Source: Paraburkholderia sp. Tr-20389 (GTDB lineage Bacteria; Pseudomonadota; Gammaproteobacteria; Burkholderiales; Burkholderiaceae). From it: a DNA stretch of 64,000 nt. This document shows positions 46,401 through 55,172 of the stretch, one piece after another. A program made the position numbers and the translations under genes. The first letter of the stretch is position 1. The number at the start of each line of letters is the position of its first letter. The notes beneath the pieces are model-generated. The model worked only from the letters and a program-made list of their open reading frames with translations, did no database searches and was not told where the DNA came from. Location: positions 1 through 64,000 of the forward strand of contig NZ_JAAGPD010000024.1 in NCBI RefSeq assembly GCF_017104565.1, given 5' to 3'.

Positions 46401-49400
46401 CACGAACCTGGCAGCAGGCTCGGCGGCAACGGATGCGGTGAACGTCAGCCAGCTGATGTCGGAAGACGCGAAGGTCAACGCTCAAGGTGTGGCGACGGCA
46501 GCAGCGTTGGGCGGCGGTTCGTCGTACAACCCGTCGAACGGCTCGATCACGAACCCGACGTACAACGTTGCAGGCGCGACCTACAACAACGTCGCAGGTG
46601 CACTGACGGGCGTCGATGGTCGTATGAACAACCTCGGCAACTCGATCACGTACCTCAACAACGTCTTCAACAACAACGTCATCAACGGCGGAGGCATCAA
46701 GTACTTCCACGCGAACTCGACGCTGGCGGACTCGACGGCATCGGGTGCGAACGCGGTGGCGATCGGCGGTGCAGCCATTGCTTCGGCGGCGAACTCGGTG
46801 GCGCTGGGTACGAACTCGACGACCACGGCCAACCTGTCGGCAGCCGCGTATAACCCGGGTAGCGCAACGCTGTCGGGCACGACGGCAGCAGGCGAAGTCT
46901 CGGTGGGCTACGCAGGCGCAGAGCGTCGCATCACGAACCTGGCAGCAGGCTCGGCGGCAACGGATGCGGTGAACGTCAGCCAGCTGATGTCGGAAGACGC
47001 CAAGGTCAACGCAGAAGGTGCAGCTACGGCAGCAGCGCTGGGCGGCGGTTCGACCTACAACCCGTCGAACGGCTCGATCACGAACCCGACGTACAACGTC
47101 GCAGGTTCGACGTCGAACAACGTCGCGGGCGCGCTGACCAGCATTGATGCACGCATCAACAACATCAATCTCGGCGGCGGCATCAAGTACTTCCACGCGA
47201 ACTCGACGCTGGCGGATTCGACGGCATCGGGTGCGAATTCGGTGGCGATCGGCGGTGCTGCCATTTCGTCGGCCTCGAACTCGGTGGCGCTGGGCGCAAG
47301 CTCGACGACCACGGCCAACCTGTCGGCCGCTGCGTTCAATCCGGGTAGCGGCACGCTGGCAGGCGCAACGGCTGCGGGCGAAGTGTCCGTGGGCAATGCA
47401 AGCCTCGCTCGCCGTGTGACGAACGTCGCAGCAGGCGCGGCGGCAACGGATGCGGTGAACGTCAGCCAGTTGATGGCGGAAGACGCGAAGGTCAACAACG
47501 TCGGCAACAACCTGTCGAACCTGACCAACGTCGTCAACAACATCAGCAGCGGCGGCGCGAACATGAAGTACTTCCAGGTGAACTCGTCACTGGCGGGTGC
47601 ATCGGCAACGGGTACGGATAGTGTCGCGGCAGGTCCGAACGCTATGGCGACGGCAAGCAACGCAGTCGCGTTGGGTGCCAACTCGCTGGCTGATCGTGCG
47701 AGCACGGTGTCGGTGGGCTCATCGAGCGCGCAACGCCAGGTCGTGAACATGGCTGCCGGTACGAACGCGACCGATGCGGTCAACGTGTCGCAGCTCGCAG
47801 GCGTCACGGCGGCGCTGGGTGCAGGCGCGTCGGTCAATCCGACGACGGGCGCAATCGTTGCTCCGGCGTACAACGTGCTTGGCGCGACCTATTCGAACGT
47901 CGGCGACGCGCTGGGGGCCTTCCTGAGCGCATCGAGCAACTTGCAGACGAACCTGAAGTACATCAACTTCGGTCCGAGCACGGCAGCAAAATCGCAGGCA
48001 TCCGGTACGGATTCCATCGCGATCGGCGGCAACGCTATCGCGAGTGCGAATGGTGCGCTCGCGATCGGACGCGGTTCGATTGCCAGCGCGTTGAACACGG
48101 TTGCGATCGGTTACGGCTCGCAGGCTTCCGACATCAACACCTTCGCGGTGGGCAATGCCTTCACGCAGCGTCGTATTGTGAACGTGGCCGATGGTGTCAA
48201 CGCAACGGACGCAGCCACGGTTGGCCAGGTGAACTCGGATATCCAATCGGCCATCGCCAATCTGAATCTGAGTTCGACGGTATCTCAGCCGAAGCTGCTT
48301 TCGTCGTCAGTCAGGTCGACCGCATTGTTGGGCGACCCCATCAATTCGAGTCTGACACCTGATCAGATGCTGGTCGCGGGACCGACGAACAAGGGCGGCA
48401 TGATGACGGCGTCGGGTACCGATTCGCTCGCGATCGGCCTGAACTCCCAGTCGACGGCTGACTATGCGGTCGCAATCGGCGGCAATGCGCAAGTGCTCGG
48501 CACGTCTTCCGTCGGTATCGGCCAGCAGGTCGCCGTGGACGGCGTGGGTTCTGTCGCGATCGGGACGAACGTCTCGGCGATGGCGAACAACGCAATCGCA
48601 ATTGGCACCAACAGCACGACGGTCCTGGCCGACAACGCCATGGCGATCGGCAGTAATGTGAAGGTCGGTGGCCCGAACACGCTGGGCATCGGTGCGAACA
48701 TTGTCGCGTCGGGTTCGAATAGCGTCGTGCTCGGTTACGCCAGTGCCGACGGCGGCCGTGCCAACGTGCTCGCCGTGGGTAGCAGTTCGCTGCAACGCCA
48801 GATCATCAACGTCGCAGCAGGCACGCAGAAGACTGATGCCGTCAACGTCTCGCAGCTCACGGGCGCAGTCAGCGCACTGGGCGGCGGCGCAACGATCAAC
48901 CCGACCACGGGCGCAGTCGTGGCACCGGCCTACTCGCTGGCAGGCAGCACCTACGTCAACGTAGGCGCAGCGTTGTCGTCGCTGGATACGCGTATCGCAT
49001 CGGGCGGCGATCCGCTCGCTGTCGACTACGACACCCAGACGAAGGATCAGATCACGCTGAAGGGCGCGAACGGCACGAAGATCACCGGTCTGACGGCAGG
49101 CGCGTTGAATGCAACCAGCACGGAAGCAGTCAACGGTTCTCAGCTGTTCGCACAGGGCGCATCGACGGCTCAGGCGCTGGGCGGCGGCGCGTCGGTCAAT
49201 ACGACGACGGGCGCGATCACGGCTCCGCAGTACACGTTCGGCGGCTCGACGTACACCAACGTCGGCGAAGCGCTGTCGGCACTGAGCAACGCTGCGGGAT
49301 CGGGCAATGTACTGGGTGTCGTGTATGACGACGCCACCAACAGCCAGATCACGCTGAAGGGCGCCAACGGCACGAAGATCACCAAGCTGGCAGCAGGCGA

Positions 49401-51036
49401 CGTGAACGCATCCAGCTCGGATGCCGTGAACGGCACGCAGCTGTACAACGTGGCGGCTTCGGCTGCGAACGTGATCGGCGGCGGTTCGACGGTGAACAGC
49501 GACGGTACGATCAGCAACCCGACGTTCAATGTCGGCGGTACGACGGTGACCAACGTCGCCGGCGCGATCACGAACCTCGACGCGCGTGTCATTGCGAACA
49601 GCACGGACATCACGAACCTGACGACGCAGATCAACAAGGGCGGCATCGGTCTCGTGACGCAGGACGGTCCGGGCAGCAATATCCTCGTTGCATCGAAGAC
49701 GGACGGTTCGATCGTCGACTTTACGGGTACGGCCGGCCAACGCGTCCTCACGGGTGTAGCGGCAGGCAAGGTGAACGCGGCGAGCTTCGACGCGGTGAAC
49801 GGCTCGCAGCTGTACAACGTGGCGGCATCGGCGGCGAACGTGATCGGCGGCGGTTCGACGGTGAACAGCAACGGCACGATCAGCAACCCGACGTACATCG
49901 TGGGCGGCAAGACGGTCACGACGATCGGCGGTGCGATCACCAACCTCGACGCCCGTGTCTATGCGAACAGCACGGACATCACGAACCTGCAGACGCAGAT
50001 CAACGAAGTCGGCACCGGCATGGTTACGCAGGACAAGCCGGGCAGCAACATCCTCGTTGCGTCGAAGACGGACGGTTCGGTTGTCGACTTCACGGGTACG
50101 GCGGGCGCTCGCGTTCTGTCGGGTGTCGCAGCAGGCGTAGCGACAACGGATGCTGTCAACGTCGGCCAGTTGCAGGCGGCGGGCATCATCGACCCGGCCG
50201 GCAAGACGAAGGCTGTCGTGACGTACGACACGAAGTCCGACGGTTCGACCGACTACAGCAGCATCACGCTGGGTGACGGTACGTCCAACGCGGCACCTGT
50301 GACGATCCACAACGTCGCAGCGGGCACGCAGTCGAACGATGCGGTCAACTACTCGCAGTACGCGGCGTTGCAGGCTCAGGTCAACAACATCACGAACGCG
50401 GGTACGGGTGTCGATACGCTGTTCGTCGGCGACGGCGACCGCAGCACCGAGGCAGCCAAGGCAAGTGGCACGCACGCCACCGCAATGGGTGCGCTCGCAA
50501 ACGCGTCGGGCAACACGTCGACGGCAATCGGCGCGAACTCGACGGCGAGCGGCAACAACTCCGTTGCCCTCGGCGCGGGTTCCGTCGCGGATCAGGACAA
50601 CACGGTGTCGGTCGGCTCGGCTACGCAGCAGCGCCGCGTCACGAACGTCGCCGCGGGTACCTCGTCCACGGACGCCGTCAACGTTGGCCAGTTGAACGAC
50701 GCGATTGCGCAGGCAAACGCATCGGTCGACGACAAGGTCACCCAGGGTGTCCAGTCCGCGAACGCGTACACGAACCAGCAGATCAACAACCTCGACAAGA
50801 AGATGAACTCGCTCGGCGCGGCGGCGATGGCGGCAACGTCGCTGATCCCGAATGCACGGGCAGAGGGCAACTTCCAGATGTCGGCGGCTGCGGGTACGTA
50901 TGGCGGCGCTGCTGCCATCGCGCTCGGTGCGAACTACTGGGTCAGCGACCGTTTGCTGGTGAACGCGCACGTGACCCGCTCGACGGGCTACGGCGCAAGC
51001 ACGGGCGCTTCGGTCGGCGCGACGTTCGGGTTCTAA
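40417..51036 (+). CDS. Giant YadA-type trimeric autotransporter adhesin
   Basis: This 3539-residue type Vc secretion protein opens with an extended signal peptide region (MNKTYRSVWNDATGTWMAVQE, then a Lys/Arg-rich stretch and a hydrophobic core ending ASLSAHAG). Dozens of YadA-head units (AVAIGG, NSVALGSNSV) and necks (RRITNVAAGYSATDAVNVSQL) alternate. Stalk-like coiled segments rich in Asn-Val-Asn follow, from about residue 2870 in longer blocks (GSQLYNVAASAANVIGGGS). The last 70 residues form the YadA membrane anchor ending in GATFGF with a C-terminal Phe. It should trimerise and bind host, plant or abiotic surfaces. Large internal duplications are nearly identical at DNA level. An OmpA-domain gene follows after 51 bp. 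Confidence 0.95.
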   Translation: MNKTYRSVWNDATGTWMAVQENAKGRGKTKTRTAMSVLATGASLFASLSAHAGGVDGGSAIGYAEALGGNSLANAYGAVALGQSASATASFAVSLGTSSVASGYESTAVGFAFATASDASAFGEHTVANGTNSTALGSYSTASGTNSTSVGMSSTATGYNSIALGGNSTAVGSNSVALGSNSVANSTTLSLTGFAPGGATLSGSAAAGEVSVGSTGAARRITNVAAGYSATDAVNVSQLMAEDGRVNNLSNTVNNLGNGSNTSSLKYFHANSTAADSTATGTEAVAIGGAAVASATGDVSIGGGAQANGSMASVAVGYQANANGDNVWGANTALGAYATTTGYEGTAIGYATKAASNAVAVGYTSNAASGSVAMGYVAAATGSSAIALGQSATAAAQNAIAMGTGANATTSNSVALGSNSVANSTTLGSAGFAPGGATISGSTAAGELSVGSSGAARRITNVAAGYSATDAVNVSQLMAEDGRVNNLSNTVNNIGSTPTSLKYFHANSTMADSSASGAEAVAIGGGAVASNGAATAIGLGASASADHSLAVGANSTAAGSQSVAVGSAARALASQSSAFGDLTTASGLYSVVVGTQSTASGQSALAVGDTAIASGNGSSAFGQKANAVGSNSVALGSNSVANSTTLASSGFNPGGAAIAAATAAGGELSIGQASAERRITNVAAGYSATDAVNLSQLMSEDAKVNAQGVSTAAAFGGGASYNTTTGAITNPTYNMSGTTFNNVAGALTNLDARVNNIGSTPTSLKYFHANSALADSSATASDAVAIGGAAVASSGAATALGAGASATGGWGVAVGNVSTAVGDSAVAVGVAARALTDQSSAFGDTTLASGLYSVVVGTQSTASGQSALAVGDTAIASGNGSSAIGQKANAVGSNSVALGSNSVANATTLASSGFNPGGAAIAAATAAGGELSIGKAGAERRITNVAAGYSATDAVNLSQLMSEDAKVNAEGASTAAALGGGATYNTTTGAITNPTYNMSGTTFNNVAGALTNIDARVTNLGNNVTNIDARVTNLGNNVTNVTNTVNNIVNGGGIKYFHANSALADSSATASDAVAIGGAAVASSGAATALGAGASATGGWGVAVGNVSTAVGDSAVAVGVAARALTDQSSAFGDTTLASGLYSVVVGTQSTASGQSALAVGDTAIASGNGSSAIGQKANAVGSNSVALGSNSVANATTLASSGFNPGGAAISAASAAGGELSIGKAGAERRITNVAAGYSATDAVNLSQLMAEDGRVNNLSNTVNNLGNGVNPGNLKYFHANSTLADSTVTGTDSVAAGPAASASASSAVALGANSVADRANTVSVGSSTAQRQIVNMAAGTAATDAVNVSQLSGVTTALGGGASVKADGSIAQPTFNVYNQTYTNVGDALASINNNTSNIVQNLKYIKFGQSNAASAQASGSDSVAIGGNAISSADGAVAIGRSALASGVNSVALGYGSQATDPNTFAVGNAFTQRRIVNVADGISATDAATVGQVNSDIQTAIANLNLSTVQAKPAMLTSSVRSTQLLGASSTSSLTPDQMIVAGPTNKGGMMTASGTDSLAIGLNSQSTADYAVAIGGNAQVLGTSSVGIGQLVAVDGVNSVAIGTNVSAMADNAIAIGNNATTVLANGGIAIGNNTKVGGPNTLAIGTNIIASGSNSVTLGYGSADGARANVVSVGSGTQQRQIINVAAGYAATDAVNVSQLTGVTKALGGGATVNPTTGAIVAPTYNVAGNTFNNVGAALTALDAGETAINNNVMNVTNVVNNITNGGGIKYFHTNSTLADSAAKGVDSVAIGGNAVANTSNSVALGSNSVASSATLSTAGFAPGGFSISGSTAAGEVSIGAQGAERRITNVAAGYSATDAVNVSQLMAEDQKVNGVSNNLSNLSNTVNNMAAGGGSMKYFHANSSLVDSVASGTNAIAVGPQATAAGTNAIAVGYNASATAANSVALGTNSTTTANLSAAAYNPGSATLSGTTAAGEVSVGYAGAERRITNLAAGSAATDAVNVSQLMSEDAKVNAQGVATAAALGGGSSYNPSNGSITNPTYNVAGATYNNVAGALTGVDGRMNNLGNSITYLNNVFNNNVINGGGIKYFHANSTLADSTASGANAVAIGGAAIASAANSVALGTNSTTTANLSAAAYNPGSATLSGTTAAGEVSVGYAGAERRITNLAAGSAATDAVNVSQLMSEDAKVNAEGAATAAALGGGSTYNPSNGSITNPTYNVAGSTSNNVAGALTSIDARINNINLGGGIKYFHANSTLADSTASGANSVAIGGAAISSASNSVALGASSTTTANLSAAAFNPGSGTLAGATAAGEVSVGNASLARRVTNVAAGAAATDAVNVSQLMAEDAKVNNVGNNLSNLTNVVNNISSGGANMKYFQVNSSLAGASATGTDSVAAGPNAMATASNAVALGANSLADRASTVSVGSSSAQRQVVNMAAGTNATDAVNVSQLAGVTAALGAGASVNPTTGAIVAPAYNVLGATYSNVGDALGAFLSASSNLQTNLKYINFGPSTAAKSQASGTDSIAIGGNAIASANGALAIGRGSIASALNTVAIGYGSQASDINTFAVGNAFTQRRIVNVADGVNATDAATVGQVNSDIQSAIANLNLSSTVSQPKLLSSSVRSTALLGDPINSSLTPDQMLVAGPTNKGGMMTASGTDSLAIGLNSQSTADYAVAIGGNAQVLGTSSVGIGQQVAVDGVGSVAIGTNVSAMANNAIAIGTNSTTVLADNAMAIGSNVKVGGPNTLGIGANIVASGSNSVVLGYASADGGRANVLAVGSSSLQRQIINVAAGTQKTDAVNVSQLTGAVSALGGGATINPTTGAVVAPAYSLAGSTYVNVGAALSSLDTRIASGGDPLAVDYDTQTKDQITLKGANGTKITGLTAGALNATSTEAVNGSQLFAQGASTAQALGGGASVNTTTGAITAPQYTFGGSTYTNVGEALSALSNAAGSGNVLGVVYDDATNSQITLKGANGTKITKLAAGDVNASSSDAVNGTQLYNVAASAANVIGGGSTVNSDGTISNPTFNVGGTTVTNVAGAITNLDARVIANSTDITNLTTQINKGGIGLVTQDGPGSNILVASKTDGSIVDFTGTAGQRVLTGVAAGKVNAASFDAVNGSQLYNVAASAANVIGGGSTVNSNGTISNPTYIVGGKTVTTIGGAITNLDARVYANSTDITNLQTQINEVGTGMVTQDKPGSNILVASKTDGSVVDFTGTAGARVLSGVAAGVATTDAVNVGQLQAAGIIDPAGKTKAVVTYDTKSDGSTDYSSITLGDGTSNAAPVTIHNVAAGTQSNDAVNYSQYAALQAQVNNITNAGTGVDTLFVGDGDRSTEAAKASGTHATAMGALANASGNTSTAIGANSTASGNNSVALGAGSVADQDNTVSVGSATQQRRVTNVAAGTSSTDAVNVGQLNDAIAQANASVDDKVTQGVQSANAYTNQQINNLDKKMNSLGAAAMAATSLIPNARAEGNFQMSAAAGTYGGAAAIALGANYWVSDRLLVNAHVTRSTGYGASTGASVGATFGF
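42707..43142 (+). repeat. Direct repeat copy 1 in the autotransporter (436 bp, perfect)
   Basis: Every base matches 43577-44012 (offset 870 bp). The match continues with a few changes to 43299. A third, more diverged copy precedes it (about 41926-42510). It encodes head repeats from KYFHANS to SNSVANATT. Confidence 0.9.
43577..44012 (+). repeat. Direct repeat copy 2 in the autotransporter (436 bp, perfect)
   Basis: Identical to 42707-43142. The unit between the copies carries an added coil segment (repeated NLGNNVTN). Perfect identity implies very recent duplication or gene conversion, or an assembly artefact. Confidence 0.9.
46253..46469 (+). repeat. Second direct repeat in the autotransporter, copy 1 (217 bp, perfect)
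   Basis: Identical to 46784-47000 (offset 531 bp), covering a head-neck module (NSVALGTNSTTTANLSAAAY to SQLMSEDA). A related but diverged copy follows near 47270. Confidence 0.85.
46784..47000 (+). repeat. Second direct repeat in the autotransporter, copy 2 (217 bp, perfect)
   Basis: Partner of 46253-46469. The two modules sit in tandem within the passenger domain. Confidence 0.85.
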
Positions 51037-51048
51037 AGGCGTGACCAG

Positions 51049-51073
51049 CCCGCCGCGCGATGAGCGCGGCGGG
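51049..51073 (+). other. Strong GC hairpin between autotransporter and ompA-like gene
   Basis: CCCGCCGCG and CGCGGCGGG form a perfect 9-bp stem with a 7-nt loop. It starts 13 bp after the autotransporter stop and ends just before the GGGGAG ribosome site of the next gene. No U-run follows, so it may be a partial attenuator, an RNA-stability element or a processing site that sets different levels of the two proteins. Confidence 0.55.
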
Positions 51074-51087
51074 CGGGGAGAAAAACG

Positions 51088-52227
51088 ATGAAAACACCAA
51101 AACTACGCGGCCCGGTCTTCATGACGCTCGCCGCGACGCTGGCGGCGGCTTTTGCCGCACCGGCGTTCGCGGACAGCATCTCGAGTCAGGTCCAGGCGCT
51201 GACGCCATTGGCGCAGCGCATCGCCGATCCTTATCGGCGCGGGGCGGCCGAAGGCTTCCTCGAAATCGCGGAGCGGCAGGATAGTCATGTGCTCGTTTCG
51301 CATGTGTACAACGATGCGGCGAACCGTGCGCTCGGCGATGCACGCTTTCTGATCGACAACGGCGCGCCGTGGCAGGCGTTGTACGCGGCGAAGAACTGGC
51401 CGACCCGCGAGAAGTGGGTGCAGGCGATCCGTGAGATCGAAGCCACCAACGCCCGCGCGGCGTCATCGACGTGCAAGGGCGAATCGGCAGGGCGTCTGCT
51501 CGCGTTGACGGACGAAGTCTGGAAAGAGCAGGACGAAACGCACGGCACGCACTGGGTGCACGGCTGGGAGGCGATCGAGCGCGCGAAGAAGCTGAGCGTG
51601 CAGGTCAACGACGAGCTCGACCATTGCGCACCGCCGCCTCCGCCGCCTCCGGCTGCGGAGACGCCGCTGCCCGAGAAGCCGATCTCGCTGTCCGCGGATG
51701 CGCTGTTCGATTTCGACAGCGCGAAGCTGAAGGCGGAAGGCATCGAGGCCGTCGACTTGCTCGCGTTGAACCTGAAGCGTGTGAAGGCAATCGACGTCGT
51801 CACCGTGATCGGCTATACGGACCGCTTCGGCTCGGTCGCGCACAACCGCGATCTGTCGCGGCGCCGCGCGCAGGCCGTCGCCGACGCGTTGAAGCAGCGC
51901 GGCGTGGATGCTGTGCGCTTCGACGTGCGAGGCGCGGGTTCGACGGCGCCTGTGGTCATGTGCCCGGGGCCGAAGAAGTCTTCCGTGATCGCGTGTCTGG
52001 CGCCGAACCGGCGCGTGGAGATTCGCGTGAGCGGGCAGACTGCCGCTTCCGTGCCCGCGCAGGAGGCGGGTTCGCAGCGGATGGCGCAAGCGCCGCAGCC
52101 GACCCAGCCTCAGCGTGCTCAGGCGCCAGCGCAACAGCAGCCGTTGCCGCTTGCGCAGCAGCAGTTGCAGCTGCGCAAGCAGTGGCAGATGCCGACGCAG
52201 TCGCAACCGGCGCCGGCACAGCCGTAA
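51088..52227 (+). CDS. OmpA-domain outer-membrane/periplasmic protein, partner of the autotransporter
   Basis: This 379-residue protein has a signal peptide (1-28, ending PAFA), a helical N-terminal domain of unknown function (to about residue 185) and a poly-Pro hinge. An OmpA-like peptidoglycan-binding domain (about 195-315) follows, with LSADALFDFDSAKL, GYTDRFGSVAHNRDLSRRRA and the closing NRRVEIRV. A Cys pair within it (MCPGPKK..IAC) could form a disulfide. The C-terminal 60 residues are Gln/Pro/Ala-rich. It lies 51 bp after the autotransporter and probably helps anchor it to the wall. Confidence 0.87.
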   Translation: MKTPKLRGPVFMTLAATLAAAFAAPAFADSISSQVQALTPLAQRIADPYRRGAAEGFLEIAERQDSHVLVSHVYNDAANRALGDARFLIDNGAPWQALYAAKNWPTREKWVQAIREIEATNARAASSTCKGESAGRLLALTDEVWKEQDETHGTHWVHGWEAIERAKKLSVQVNDELDHCAPPPPPPPAAETPLPEKPISLSADALFDFDSAKLKAEGIEAVDLLALNLKRVKAIDVVTVIGYTDRFGSVAHNRDLSRRRAQAVADALKQRGVDAVRFDVRGAGSTAPVVMCPGPKKSSVIACLAPNRRVEIRVSGQTAASVPAQEAGSQRMAQAPQPTQPQRAQAPAQQQPLPLAQQQLQLRKQWQMPTQSQPAPAQP

Positions 52228-52280
52228 CGACACGCAACGTAACCTCGGGGCCGCATGCCGTTCGTGCGGTCCACAAGGCA

Positions 52281-52316
52281 AACGGCCCGGTCATCAGCGA
52301 TGACCGGGCCGTTTTT
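52281..52316 (+). terminator. Rho-independent terminator after the ompA-like gene
   Basis: A 15-bp perfect stem AACGGCCCGGTCATC/GATGACCGGGCCGTT with a 3-nt loop is followed by TTTTT on the plus strand. It ends the autotransporter operon and sits 22 bp from the convergent PilZ gene end. Confidence 0.92.
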
Positions 52317-52338
52317 CTATTGGACCGAGCCGGGTTCC

Positions 52339-53292
52339 TTACTTCGGACCACTCGTCCAGAAGATCACATCGTCGATCCGGTCGAAGACGTAGACCTTCA
52401 GCGCCATCTGCTCGACCTGATCGAGCTTCTCGAATTCGATGCCGTGCGTCGACGGGTCACCGGGTGCCGGGCCCGCCTGCACATTGCGGATGATCGCCGT
52501 GGTTTCGATCGACGTCTCCAGATCCTTCGAGCGCAGCGTGAACGCAACGCGGATGCGCTTGCCGACTTCGCCGACCGTCCACGGCGCGGAGAACGACATG
52601 CCCATCGCGCTCACGCTTTGCACGAGGCCGAGGCTTTCGTAGCCCGTGCCGTCCGCGTCGATGCCGAAGCGCAGCGGCAGGTTCGCGCGCACGCGCACCG
52701 ACTTGCGCTCGCGCAGACGGCGGACCACGCCCGGCTTCGACAGCACGAGATAGTGGAAAGGCACCTGGCAAACGGAATCGACGGTACACACGAAGCGGAA
52801 CACGGCCTGGCTCGCAATCGCGACGATCTCGACGTTTTCGCCGACGGCCAGCTGCATCGCCTTGCCGTCGACGAGCGGCGGCGTCACGAACAGCGACTCG
52901 TTCGGCGCGAAGCCGATGATGCGCGACGGATGCATCGGCGCACCCATTCCCACTTGCGAACGCACGCCGATCAGCGCACCGATGGTCAGGTGCATGTCCT
53001 TCAGCGCGAGCGAATCGGCGTCGGCCTGCTGTTTGGCGGCGGACAGGGCAGCGGCCGAGCCCCCTTGCGTGACCGCGCTCAGGTCGCCGCGCTGTGGCTT
53101 GAAGTGCTGGAACAGAAAACGGTGTTCCTCTGCGCCGATCACGACCGCGCCGCGTTCGAACAGCAGCGTGCCGTCGCTATCGACGACCGGGAACGCGAGC
53201 GGCTCGCCGACGGGCACGGCGTCGGGCGCGAGCTGACGGGACGGGACGGGCGCGTCTGCGACTGTGTCGACGGTGTCTTCACTGGTTTGCAT
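52339..53292 (-). CDS. YcgR-like PilZ-domain protein (flagellar brake type)
   Basis: This 317-residue cytoplasmic protein has an N-terminal YcgR-N-like domain (to about residue 185) and a C-terminal PilZ domain. PilZ c-di-GMP binding normally needs RxxxR and (D/N)xSxxG. I see RERKSVRVR at about 195-203, and VQSVSAMGMSF as the second motif, where the expected Asp/Asn is Gln or Ser. Binding is therefore likely but may be altered. YcgR slows flagella at high c-di-GMP, which fits the nearby adhesin and cellulose genes. The start at 53292 lacks a strong ribosome site. Confidence 0.82.
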   Translation of the reverse strand: MQTSEDTVDTVADAPVPSRQLAPDAVPVGEPLAFPVVDSDGTLLFERGAVVIGAEEHRFLFQHFKPQRGDLSAVTQGGSAAALSAAKQQADADSLALKDMHLTIGALIGVRSQVGMGAPMHPSRIIGFAPNESLFVTPPLVDGKAMQLAVGENVEIVAIASQAVFRFVCTVDSVCQVPFHYLVLSKPGVVRRLRERKSVRVRANLPLRFGIDADGTGYESLGLVQSVSAMGMSFSAPWTVGEVGKRIRVAFTLRSKDLETSIETTAIIRNVQAGPAPGDPSTHGIEFEKLDQVEQMALKVYVFDRIDDVIFWTSGPK

Positions 53293-53453
53293 GCTGGACG
53301 AATGAAGCTTTGGCTGGAGATAACTGCTGTATACGTCGCGTTTCTGAAAAACTTTAATTTCTTTTTAAACGCGTTATCAAACTGCCATTCAGCAGGCTAT
53401 TCAGTCGACATAACCCGTTGATTTAAAGCGGACGAAAACGTTTAATCTCGTGT

Positions 53454-55172
53454 TCATTCATACCAGCGCGGCGTGTAAACCCACTCCCGGCCGTCCTCGG
53501 CGGCGCGGAACGCACGCGTGGCCGACGAGCCGACGATGACCATCGTGCGCATATCGACATCGCCGGATTTCAGTTCGGCGAGTGTCGTGGTTTTCAATGT
53601 CGCACCGGGCCGTCCAATATCGCGGCCGAGTACTACCACGGTCGACGGTGCGCGAAAATCGCGCACGATATCGAGCGCCTTGTCGAGTTGCCAGGGGCGG
53701 GCGCGTGAAATCGGGTTATAGAACGCCATCACCAGATCGGCTTCGGCCGCATGCCGCAGACGCGTTTCGATCACGTCCCATGGCTTCAGGTTGTCCGACA
53801 GGGACAGCACGCAGAAATCGTGACCGAGCGGCGCGCCCGCCTGCGCGGCCGTCGCGAATGCGGCCGACACGCCGGGCACGATCTCCAGTTCGACGGCGGA
53901 CCACGTCGCGTAGTGCGCGTCGGCCTGCGCTTCGTCGAGCGCTTCGAGCACGGCGGCTGCCATCGCGAACACACCCGGATCGCCCGATGAAACCATCGCG
54001 ACATGACGCCCCGCGCTGGCCAGTTCGAAAGCATGGCGCGCGCGCTGCATTTCCTCCCGATTGTCGGTGCCGTGCACGCGCTGATCCGTGCGGAACGGGC
54101 CCGCCATCTTCACGTAGGTTTCGTAGCCGAGGATGTCGGTCGCCTGCGTCAGCGCCGCGCGCGCCGCGGGCGCCATCAGCGATGCATCGCCGGGACCGAG
54201 GCCGATCACGCTCAGCTTGCCGCGTGCGCGGCCCACGGTCGCGGGATCGAGCGGCCCATGGGCGGCGGCGAATGCGATGGAGGTGCCCGCGTCGAATGGG
54301 GCGTGCGGTACGCGCAAGGTCTGGCGGAGCATGTCAGCCGCGTTGCTCGCGCCGTCGCTGTCGGCTGCGAAGCGCAACGCGACTTGCAGCGCGTCCGCCG
54401 CTTCTCGAAGCGCGGGATCGCCGAGCCGCGAAGCCGGAGCGAGCAGCACCGCCAGCGATGGCGCGGCCAGCCCTTGCGCGCGCGCCGCTTCCAGCAGGCG
54501 TTCGTGCAAGGCGTCGCCCGTCACGTTTGCATCGACCACGACGACCACGCTGCGCGGATGGATCACCAGTTCGTCCGTCGCGCCGCTCCACGCGAGCGGC
54601 GTCACGCGAATCGTGCGGCGGGCGTCGTCGGCGCGCGGAAGTTGCACGTCGTCGAGCCACGGCGCGTCGCCTTCGATACGCGTCGCTTCACCCGCGAGCA
54701 AATCCGACACGAAGCGCTTGCCCTGGTCGAGGCTCGCGAGCGCGTAGCCTTCGGGCGGATTCAGCACGCACGCGCCGAAGCGCAGTTCGCCGCTCGTCGT
54801 GATCGCGGGCGGCACATCGAGGGCCGTGGCGATCTCGCGCGCCATCACGTTCACGCCGGACAGCCCGCCGAGCAGCGGCACGACGGCACTGCCGTCTTCC
54901 GCGACGGCGAGCACAGGCGGCTCCGCCCCCTTGTTCGACAGCAGCGGCGCCACGCAGCGGATCACGATACCCGCCGCGCACAGCGCCACGATGGGCGTGC
55001 CGCTCGCATACAGTTCGCGCAGATGCTCGCCGAGCTCGGCATACGCGACATCGGCTTCGCTCACGCGCCCTTGCAGGCCATGCACCTTCGCGCCGTGGTA
55101 GAGCGCCTGCACGCGCCTCGCGGTGTCGAGCGCGCCGACGCCGAGTATCACGATCGCGGGCGGCGACGTCAT
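53454..55172 (-). CDS. cobJ: CbiG (N-terminal and middle)-CobJ fusion, precorrin-3B C17-methyltransferase
   Basis: This 572-residue fusion has CbiG-type domains in residues 1 to about 310 ([18 protein letters not shown], then [18 protein letters not shown]). From about residue 320 it is the CobJ methyltransferase ([21 protein letters not shown], then [18 protein letters not shown]), which methylates C17 and contracts the ring. The CbiG C-terminal domain is missing here and is encoded as cobE at 31248-31667. The start at 55172 overlaps the cobI stop (ATGA). It is the last gene of the riboswitch-controlled cobG operon. Confidence 0.92.
   Translation of the reverse strand: MTSPPAIVILGVGALDTARRVQALYHGAKVHGLQGRVSEADVAYAELGEHLRELYASGTPIVALCAAGIVIRCVAPLLSNKGAEPPVLAVAEDGSAVVPLLGGLSGVNVMAREIATALDVPPAITTSGELRFGACVLNPPEGYALASLDQGKRFVSDLLAGEATRIEGDAPWLDDVQLPRADDARRTIRVTPLAWSGATDELVIHPRSVVVVVDANVTGDALHERLLEAARAQGLAAPSLAVLLAPASRLGDPALREAADALQVALRFAADSDGASNAADMLRQTLRVPHAPFDAGTSIAFAAAHGPLDPATVGRARGKLSVIGLGPGDASLMAPAARAALTQATDILGYETYVKMAGPFRTDQRVHGTDNREEMQRARHAFELASAGRHVAMVSSGDPGVFAMAAAVLEALDEAQADAHYATWSAVELEIVPGVSAAFATAAQAGAPLGHDFCVLSLSDNLKPWDVIETRLRHAAEADLVMAFYNPISRARPWQLDKALDIVRDFRAPSTVVVLGRDIGRPGATLKTTTLAELKSGDVDMRTMVIVGSSATRAFRAAEDGREWVYTPRWYE

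Noticed and set aside
41000-50000. Possible CRISPR or minisatellite array, given dense short repeats
   Set aside because: All repeats stay in one reading frame and encode YadA head and neck motifs; no regular spacer-repeat spacing.
42100-50970. Long minus-strand frames (587, 1061 and 887 codons) across the autotransporter
   Set aside because: They arise from the repetitive, stop-poor passenger DNA; the translated products are Cys/Arg/Val-Asp repeats with no secretion or folding signals.
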